Source: Isosphaeraceae bacterium (lineage in GTDB: Bacteria; Planctomycetota; Planctomycetia; Isosphaerales; Isosphaeraceae). Taken from it: a stretch of DNA of 49,252 nt. The stretch lies in NCBI GenBank assembly GCA_031291845.1, contig JARLIH010000497.1, positions 1 through 49,252 on the forward strand, read 5' to 3'. Position 1 is the first letter of the stretch, and the number at the start of each line of letters is the position of its first letter. This document shows, piece after piece, positions 44,401 through 49,252 of the stretch. Below the pieces are notes generated by a model. It searched no databases. It had not been told where the DNA came from and saw nothing but the letters and a program-made list of their open reading frames with translations. The translations under genes and the position numbers were made by a program.

Positions 44401-45247
44401 GCCGCCGTTCGGCGTCTCGGCCGTTCGCGTGGCCGCAGCCGACGTCCGGGTCGAGTCGGTCGCCACCTACCCGTCGGAGGCCGTCAAGGCGAAGATGCTG
44501 GCCCAGTACAACGCCCTGACAACCCTGCTCGCCCGGCTGAACCAGGCGGGCGAGGGAGGGGCCTCGGGACCGGCCAACACGGGCTTCGAGCCGAGCGGGG
44601 ACGGGCGGGTCGTCCCGATGGGCCTCAAGTCGAACCCGGTCACGGGCTGGCAGCTCGTTGAAGGGATGAGCATGCCGGGGGCCAACTCCGTCGCGATCGA
44701 CACGGTGCAAGCCCATGCGGGACAGGGGAGCCTGCGGCTCAGCGCCGGCGCGCCGCCGGCGTCAGTGGTCAGCGACCGCTTCACGCCTCGCGTCCAGTCA
44801 AGCTTGACCATCACCGCGTGGTTCCGGGCGAGTCAGGCCGACACCAAGCTGCGGCTCTGGATTGAGGGGGAGGCGGCGGGCCAGCCGTTCCTCAGGCGTT
44901 CGGAGCTGACGCTCCAGCCCGAGTGGGGCGCGCAGGCTGTCCGCGCATCGAACCTTCCCCCTGGCGGACTCGACTCGGCCCGCCTGCGGTTTGAGCTGGT
45001 GTCGGGCGGCACCGTCTGGGTTGACGAACTGAACGTCGCGGGCGAGTCGCTCTCCGACACGGAGCGGACCTACGCCCTCCGCGCACTGGTCGCGGCGCTC
45101 CACGCGCACCGCGAGAGCCGCTACGCCGACTTCGCCCGCCTGGCTGGGTCGCACTGGGCCAAGCGCCCCGCCGCCCTCTGGGGCGACCCCGCCGCGCTCG
45201 CCCGCGGGGGGACGAATGCCCTACCCAGCGACCGACGGCTGCGGTAA
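41474..45247 (+). CDS. Large secreted glycoside-hydrolase-like protein with C-terminal jelly-roll domain
   Basis: A 1257-residue protein. ATG 41474 is chosen because a signal peptide follows at once (RRKVLATLGMFLLVTFCGAA); the frame is open further back but unlike protein, and GTG 41462 is an alternative. The first 470 residues look beta-rich, with an Ala/Lys linker near 290-310. Residues about 490-880 read like a TIM barrel of the GH10-like/hypothetical glycosidase type: DSFAVSQRLARYLSYCGATSVVVPEG, GVTAWLELDLSG, HPDVRAALRRRVVDAL, NGLLVRLGPGP. About 1035-1190 is a carbohydrate-binding-like jelly roll (GFEPSG..., HAGQGSLRLSAG, SLTITAWFRA, VWVDELNVAGE). No catalytic Glu pair can be named with confidence. 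Its likely role is polysaccharide processing at the cell surface; the TIM-barrel gene follows. Confidence 0.7.
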   Translation: MRNGRRKVLATLGMFLLVTFCGAAPPDPAAGIVGETPVRLTVEVAWTFPTETPPLPGEGSAISLEMIEGKVVEALAWPANGGNGDKPERQADGTWGLGSGSAGRVRARIEAPLGAVFLFRAGGQELRFPLVAVLEGRQHTPPQAPVEIALERLAWDSLTLQTKSTGPDNEVIDGTVAPGATVPVPMGLNILTAEPAEMTVFCTAELRPARGGEAVWRNERQEIVPTNRVEIPARPWMFTAPRNEGTYVLELRATWEPVTPAREGTRLGRLIRRRRAPAPGSTAVRRVSVVVMKPGADAKEPAAGAKSEQEVDAVDLSRPRGSRLLASGRAPAAKGAGWDVPEAALVEPTRRDRLRGWILWGGPDAANLGAADGTELAWSALGLKVTHPGRPHRLTVKVAGGHPAALGVALVEPGASGKRTRVALDVCASGPPVAQDGAPQVFSWLVWPDTAEPVLVLVNRGPSGPVQLGNVALAELPDVPAGPVVTELEGRSRRFGLYVGGPGALERFGAGDETAPIDSFAVSQRLARYLSYCGATSVVVPEGLADRAERQALHGQAAEDALGPDRLDVLLRVLGKRGVTAWLELDLSGPLPGLPAPDAPEALSRGLVRVDGRGQADGPDYHPLHPDVRAALRRRVVDALASRRAGKCVNGLLVRLGPGPTLLGGTATGLDDSTYERFAREMFDGMTANDMPGLGTDDPNRFAKRAQFLMGPGRTPWLTWRARGIAGLYGELAAAARGVAPEATLAVATPALDDSPVGAEARRADLAGLVPSLAWRNVGLDLDVWPTGPEAPVVLRGVDLSDDGLARDLALSPELDAKLAACPDRGLLLAAATSEPASAGGTGPRLSASSVVAEEAAVDEPLGHAMAALDAHYVVLSTMAVAGHEERLRRFTGVFRALPAPALGALTAGRQPSGVAVRAVSAGQNSYLALANDTPYPILVEAVLPAIGAAAVDDLGRGLRLAPKSERGESHLVLDMPPFGVSAVRVAAADVRVESVATYPSEAVKAKMLAQYNALTTLLARLNQAGEGGASGPANTGFEPSGDGRVVPMGLKSNPVTGWQLVEGMSMPGANSVAIDTVQAHAGQGSLRLSAGAPPASVVSDRFTPRVQSSLTITAWFRASQADTKLRLWIEGEAAGQPFLRRSELTLQPEWGAQAVRASNLPPGGLDSARLRFELVSGGTVWVDELNVAGESLSDTERTYALRALVAALHAHRESRYADFARLAGSHWAKRPAALWGDPAALARGGTNALPSDRRLR

Positions 45248-45411
45248 AATCCGGGGCCGGCGCGCTTCGCAATCTCTGCGAGCCAACAACGCCTCGCTCG
45301 CGCTTCGGTTGACTGAACGACGGCGGAATCGGCTGACCGACCTGAAGCAACAAGGGACCGGCCGATTTCCGAGCCGCAGGGATGCCCCAGGGAGGGCAGA
45401 GGAGGCCTTTG

Positions 45412-46182
45412 GTGTTTGTCGCGTGCAACACGCTTTGCTTCGCGCAGGAGCCGTTGGAATCGGCCCTGCGGCACATCGCCGAGCTGGAGTTCGACAAGTT
45501 CGAGCTCGCGCTCGTCGAAGTGGGTGGCCAGTTGAAGCCCTCCGAGGCGGCCGACAACCCCGACCTGGCCGCCCAGCGCTTGCGCCAGGGGCCAAGCCTG
45601 ACCCCCAGCGCGCTGGGGCTCGACTTCGGCGACCTGGATCTCGCCAGCCCCGCTGGTCGGAAGCGGTTCGAGGCGATGTGCCGGCTGGCCAAGCCGCTGA
45701 CCGTCGCCGTGCTGACGATCCCCGCCGCGCCCCTGGGCACGCCGTTCGATGACGAGGTGAAGCGCCTCAGCGGCCTGGCCGCGCACGCCATGCGCGAGGG
45801 CCTGGTGCTTGCGGTCGAGACCCACTCGAAGACCGTGACCGCCGACCCCGCCGTCGCCGTCGAGCTCTGCAAGGTGGTGCCCGGCCTGGGCCTGACGCTC
45901 GACCCCAGCCACTACATCCAGGGACCGCACAAGGGGGGCGACTACGACGCCGTCTTCCCCTACGTCCAGAACATCCACCTGCGCGACACGGGCAAAGGAC
46001 CCGGCGAGTTCCAGGTTCGCGTCGGCCAGGGGGAGATCGAGTACGGCCGCATCATCAACCTGCTCGAACGCCACGGCTACGACCGGGCGCTCACCATCTC
46101 GATCCTCGACCTGCCCGAGAACACGTTCGAGACCGAGGTGGAAGTGCGGAAGCTCAAGCTCCTGCTCGAGAGCCTGATCTGA
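45412..46182 (+). CDS. Sugar phosphate isomerase/epimerase-like TIM barrel
   Basis: A 256-residue cytoplasmic protein of the xylose isomerase-like/AP-endonuclease-2 superfamily. GTG 45412 is preferred: GGAGG lies 6 bases upstream and the product begins VFVACNTLCF, typical of planctomycete members. An ATG at 45382 would add ten residues. Metal- and substrate-site motifs are AVETHSKT (Glu), LTLDPSHYI (Asp and His), NIHLRDTGKG (His) and QVRVGQGEIEYGRI (Glu). Substrates of such proteins are various sugars or inositols and cannot be read here. It lies 164 bp after the large secreted protein and may serve in use of the released sugars. Confidence 0.85.
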   Translation: MFVACNTLCFAQEPLESALRHIAELEFDKFELALVEVGGQLKPSEAADNPDLAAQRLRQGPSLTPSALGLDFGDLDLASPAGRKRFEAMCRLAKPLTVAVLTIPAAPLGTPFDDEVKRLSGLAAHAMREGLVLAVETHSKTVTADPAVAVELCKVVPGLGLTLDPSHYIQGPHKGGDYDAVFPYVQNIHLRDTGKGPGEFQVRVGQGEIEYGRIINLLERHGYDRALTISILDLPENTFETEVEVRKLKLLLESLI

Positions 46183-46206
46183 GTCCGGGCCGTACTCCCC
46201 CGATCC

Positions 46207-47010
46207 TCAGCTCAGCTCCCCGGCCAAGACCAGCCGCTCCAGGCGCGCCCTCATGTCCTCGCGCGACTGCGGCAGCTCCACGAACCGGCAAAACACAGCG
46301 TCGAAATACGCAGGATGCCGCTTCAGGCACTCGGCAAGTGAATTCCCGCCGTCGATATTCGCGGAAACCGTTTTGACCATGCGCATGAACCGCCCCCCGC
46401 GCGTACCGGAAACGCGGCCCGCCGCGCACACGAGGGGGCCGGTCAGGTGGTGCTCGTGAAGGAGCCGGGCCAGCGCGGCGGCGAAGCGCACGGATTCCGG
46501 CCGCCGGCCGATCGCCCGCCGGAACCGCGCGGCGGAGAAGAACCGGTCGTGCTGCACGAACGCCTTCAGCTCGTCCGCCAAGTCGCCGTACTCGTCGCCG
46601 ACATCCAGCGCCGCCAGCAATCCTCGGTCCACCCACGCCCTGGACGCGGCGAGGCTCCCACTCAAGGGATATCCCGCACGCAAGCGGTCCGACATGACCG
46701 CCAGCGCCTGGCGCAGGGTCCGGCTCGGATTGACCCGCGCCGCGAGCTCGACCGCATCAACGACCGCGAGCCCCTCGACAAGAGCCTGCCGGAAGACTGC
46801 CGCAAAGACCGACTGGTGAAACCGGCGGATGGGCACGTACGGGTGGACTGGTTTTACCGTGTCGCGCCGGCGCCACCGGGCGCAACGGTCTTCGAGGTAT
46901 GAGTCGAACGTGAACTCTATCCGGGTGCGCTCCGTCGTCGCTCTGCGTTCGAAGATAAGGCGCAGTATCTCGCCGGCCGCATCCGACGCGGACTTGGGAA
47001 GAGGCTCCAT
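46207..47010 (-). CDS. GspF/PilC-like protein lacking transmembrane helices
   Basis: A 267-residue protein. ATG 47010 is chosen because the longer frame (to 47145, TTG) adds sequence without structure. Two consecutive GspF-like helical domains can be read. The first (about 60-150) shows FHQSVFAAVFRQALVEGLAVVDAVELAA, LRAGYPLSGSLAAS and ALDVGDEYGDLADEL, matching the family pattern of Gly-rich turns (L..G.pL..al, G...G.L...L). The second (about 170-265) is more diverged: FAAALARLLHEHHLTGPLVCAAG, NIDGGNSLAECLKRH. Canonical GspF proteins have three hydrophobic membrane helices; none is visible here. It converges with the epimerase gene, and no other secretion gene is near. It may be a soluble relative or a non-functional remnant. 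Confidence 0.6.
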   Translation of the reverse strand: MEPLPKSASDAAGEILRLIFERRATTERTRIEFTFDSYLEDRCARWRRRDTVKPVHPYVPIRRFHQSVFAAVFRQALVEGLAVVDAVELAARVNPSRTLRQALAVMSDRLRAGYPLSGSLAASRAWVDRGLLAALDVGDEYGDLADELKAFVQHDRFFSAARFRRAIGRRPESVRFAAALARLLHEHHLTGPLVCAAGRVSGTRGGRFMRMVKTVSANIDGGNSLAECLKRHPAYFDAVFCRFVELPQSREDMRARLERLVLAGELS

Positions 47011-47292
47011 ACGCGCCCCCGTCTGGGAAGGTACGGCCCTGGACGTCGATTCCGCGAACCGGACCTTCCAGCGATTCTGATCGAGTGAGCCCACAATCAC
47101 ACTCCTCAACGATCGCACACTCGTGACAGGCGGGCAATCCGCCAATCGTCCAGGTCCGACGGCACGCGACCCCAGCGCCGGCCGAAACCGCGCTCGGGGT
47201 CGCGCTCGTGGTGGCAGCGAGCACCTTGCTCGGCGAGAATAGACGTGCCAGAACAGTCCAAGCGCGATTCAATGTATCGTCAACCGCTTCTC

Positions 47293-47310
47293 GGGTGCAG
47301 GAAATGCACC
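47293..47310 (+). repeat. Half copy of the dispersed double-hairpin repeat
   Basis: GGGTGCAGGAAATGCACC matches the first hairpin of the 42-bp repeat with one changed base (CAT to CAG); the second hairpin is missing. It lies 20 bp upstream of the YccF gene, in its leader. Confidence 0.5.
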
Positions 47311-47329
47311 ATCCTTGTGAGCCCACTTC

Positions 47330-47758
47330 ATGAGCACGCCGATCGTCGTCGCCCCCCGCGGGCCGGGATGCCTGGTCCAGATCCTCTGGTTCGTCTTCAT
47401 CGGTTGGTGGATCACCCCGATCTGGGTCACCGCCGCCTGGATCTTCATGATCTCGATCATCGGGCTGCCGCTGGGCGTCTGGATGCTCAACCGTGTGCCG
47501 ATGGTGCTGGCGCTGCGCGACCCGAGCGAGGTGCGCGTGCGGGTGCGCGAGATCGGCAAAGGGCAGTGGGTCTACGAGGCGACGGAAGCGGAGCAGTATC
47601 CCTTCCTGGTCCGTGCGATCTACTTCCTGCTCGTCGGCTGGTGGGTCAGCGCCATCTGGATGGGGCTGGCGTATCTGGTCTGCTGCACGATCATCGGCCT
47701 GCCGCTGGGGATCTGGATGTTCGACCTCGTCCCCATGCTCGTCACGCTGCGCCGCTGA
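47330..47758 (+). CDS. Inner membrane protein with two YccF domains
   Basis: A 142-residue protein. Residues about 13-60 and 92-140 are two copies of the YccF (DUF307) unit. Each has a Trp-rich membrane helix (LVQILWFVFIGWWITPIWVT; VRAIYFLLVGWWVSAIWMG), a second helix and the loop GLPLGxWMxxxVPM. About 30 charged residues separate them (RVRVREIGKGQWVYEATEAEQ). YccF proteins are small inner-membrane proteins of unknown function, often with two such repeats. About four membrane helices are expected. No operon partner. Confidence 0.88.
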   Translation: MSTPIVVAPRGPGCLVQILWFVFIGWWITPIWVTAAWIFMISIIGLPLGVWMLNRVPMVLALRDPSEVRVRVREIGKGQWVYEATEAEQYPFLVRAIYFLLVGWWVSAIWMGLAYLVCCTIIGLPLGIWMFDLVPMLVTLRR

Positions 47759-48019
47759 GTGGGTTCCCGTTGCGGAGACGCCATGGGGCGCGGGGCTTCG
47801 CCCTCCGAGCCGAAACCGCTCAGCACTGCCTACACCGTCTTGCGGACCCGCTCGGGATTTGGCCCGGGTGGCGCGTCGGCACCGCGTCGAAATTCGGGGA
47901 GTCGCCCTCGAATGTTGGATTCGACTCCTAGAATAGAGGCGACGCACTTCGGCGCCCGGCGCTCGTTCCGTCGCGCCCTTGATCCCGACTTTGAGACGCA
48001 GGTTCCCGAGAGGATTTCC

Positions 48020-48919
48020 ATGACGTTCGGCTCGCTGCTCCCGATCACGTTCGCCGCCCTTGCCGGTGTCTCCTTACCGCCGGGCGATCATGTCCGCACG
48101 CTTTTTATCGGTGAGCAGCCGCGCTCGTACCTGGTCCACGTCCCACCGGGTTATGACTCCAGAACGCCGGCGCCCGTCGTGCTCGCGCTCCATTCGGCGG
48201 CGATGAACGGCGCGGGGATGGCCCGCTTCTGCGGCTTGAGTGAGAAGGCGGACAGCGCTGGCTTCATCGCAGTGTACCCGAACGGCACGGGGAGCACCCC
48301 GTTCCTCCTCTACTGGGACGCCGGCGGCGTCCGGGGACGGCCCTCGGACGACGTGGGCTACGTGGCGAAGCTGCTCGACGACCTCGCCACCGTGATCAAC
48401 GTCGATCCCAAGCGGGTCTACGCCACCGGCATGTCCAACGGAGCGATGATGTGTTACCGCCTGGCCGCGGAGCTCTCCGAACGGATCGCCGCCATCGCCC
48501 CGGTGGCGGGCACGATGGCGATCGACGATTGCCACCCGCACCGGCCTGTCTCGGTGCTGCACTTCCACGGCAAGAAAGACGGCCTGGTGCTCTTCGGCGG
48601 TCCGGACGAGCGGGTTCCAAAGAACCTGAAGTTCCTGTCGGTGGAGAACACGGTGCGGGCCTGGGCGCACGCGGACGGCTGCCCGCAGACGCCTGTGACC
48701 GTCCCGGTTCCCGACCAGGCTGACGACGGGACCACGGTCCTGAAAACGACGTACGGGCCGGGACGGGAAGGGTCGGAAGTGATCCTGTACGCGATCGACG
48801 GGGGCGGGCACACCTGGCCGGGGCGGGACCCGCGCATCCGGGTCCTCGGCAAGAGCACCAAGGACATCTCGGCCAACGACCTGATCTGGGAGTTCTTCCA
48901 GAAGCATCCCATGAAGTGA
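48020..48919 (+). CDS. Secreted PHB-depolymerase/LpqC-type esterase
   Basis: A 299-residue alpha/beta hydrolase. ATG 48020 is chosen because AGAGGA lies about 6 bases upstream and a signal-like stretch follows (SLLPITFAALAGVSLPPG); the frame is open back to 47759 without such features. The catalytic Ser sits in ATGMSNGAMMCYRL (about 139), the acid probably in HGKKDGLV (about 184), and the His in DGGGHTWPG (about 263). HSAAMNG near 57 gives the oxyanion region. This is the usual layout of esterase PHB depolymerases and feruloyl/acetylxylan esterases. It probably hydrolyses ester-linked polymers or side chains outside the cell. Monocistronic. Confidence 0.9.
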   Translation: MTFGSLLPITFAALAGVSLPPGDHVRTLFIGEQPRSYLVHVPPGYDSRTPAPVVLALHSAAMNGAGMARFCGLSEKADSAGFIAVYPNGTGSTPFLLYWDAGGVRGRPSDDVGYVAKLLDDLATVINVDPKRVYATGMSNGAMMCYRLAAELSERIAAIAPVAGTMAIDDCHPHRPVSVLHFHGKKDGLVLFGGPDERVPKNLKFLSVENTVRAWAHADGCPQTPVTVPVPDQADDGTTVLKTTYGPGREGSEVILYAIDGGGHTWPGRDPRIRVLGKSTKDISANDLIWEFFQKHPMK

Positions 48920-48982
48920 GGGCTGATGGTTGGGGATCTTCTTGAATTGCCGCGATTTGACCCGTACTTGATCGGACCGGCA

Positions 48983-49252
48983 TCAAGAGGCAGCCGTCGC
49001 CGTCTCTGCGCGCGGGCCCGATGGCCAGGCCGCGGTGAGCTCCGAAGCCAGATCGGCGGGCAAGGGGAGCGACGCGGGATGGCGGGCCAGCCGGCGGGTC
49101 AGGCCCGGGGCGTCGAGCCGAGCGACCCCTTCCGACTCAGCCGCGCGGAGGAGCCGGGTGCCGGTCGGCCCTTGCATCGCCGCGAGCACGCGGACCCGCC
49201 GCGGCGGCGGGCCGCCGCCAAGCAAGACGGTCAGGCCGGCCGGGCCGCTCAG
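48983..49252 (-). CDS. C-terminal part of an unidentified protein, start outside window
   Basis: The frame is open from the right edge to the stop at 48983-48985 (about 89 codons) and has a normal-looking composition: LTVLLGGGPPPRRVRV, then a helical stretch (GTRLLRAAESEGVARL) and an Ala/Pro-rich tail. No family is recognised. An internal ATG could start it within the window, but continuation from outside is more likely. Confidence 0.4.
   Translation of the reverse strand: MSGPAGLTVLLGGGPPPRRVRVLAAMQGPTGTRLLRAAESEGVARLDAPGLTRRLARHPASLPLPADLASELTAAWPSGPRAETATAAS

Noticed and set aside
46757..47947. 396-codon minus-strand frame at the GspF-like/YccF boundary
   Set aside because: It overlaps the membrane-protein YccF gene in antisense and contains repeated His/Asp/Pro runs typical of mirror frames.

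Overview
The window looks like chromosomal DNA of a planctomycete, most likely an Isosphaera/Singulisphaera-like member of the Isosphaerales (the clade is inference; no marker gene is present). The signs are high GC, three DUF1559 pilin-like proteins (GFTLIELL start), a DUF1501 plus PSCyt/DUF1549/DUF1553 pair, an ECF sigma factor fused to a membrane-anchored C-terminal region, and a giant surface protein whose N-terminus carries the LEPLESRVMLS motif. I see no rRNA, tRNA, CRISPR array, integrase or transposase gene.

Layout. 1-7945 (minus): a giant PKD/SdrD-B/Ig-repeat surface protein that runs off the left edge and is broken by two in-frame TAA codons. 7946-9096: no convincing gene; it holds a 162-bp hairpin element beside a possible sigma-factor remnant. 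9097-10605: a small lipoprotein convergent with a DUF1559 protein, with a strong terminator hairpin between them. 11603-13633: a DUF3987 protein. 13975-16679: pyruvate kinase convergent with a secreted alpha/beta hydrolase. 16956-24623: a divergent locus, gntR-PSD1-DUF1501 on the minus strand and bicupin-dehydrogenase on the plus strand, around a palindromic putative operator. 24745-26688: ECF sigma factor fusion.

26733-31270: the most interesting module. A 184-aa conserved-type protein is divergent from a DUF4132/MolR-type protein of 1114 aa. That protein is followed by a 136-aa protein that reads like a ubiquitin-like beta-grasp protein ending in a free Gly-Gly. A 9-bp inverted repeat between the divergent genes overlaps the ribosome binding site of the DUF4132 gene.

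31333-34765: a 1.8-kb tandem duplication, each unit holding a palindromic repeat, a DUF1559 gene and its upstream region. 34943-39842: a sulfonate-sulfur cluster (nitroreductase, ssuA, ssuD, ssuC, ssuB and a YezD/DUF2292 protein). 40045-49252: a YiiX-type amidase, a large secreted glycoside-hydrolase-like protein, a TIM-barrel epimerase, a GspF-like protein without membrane helices, a double YccF protein, a secreted PHB-depolymerase-type esterase, and the C-terminus of an unidentified protein.

A 42-bp double-hairpin repeat occurs four times, plus one half copy, in the gaps between genes. Two further long inverted repeats (13630-13873 and 16791-16951) also lie just after stop codons. The genome therefore seems rich in small REP/MITE-like palindromes.
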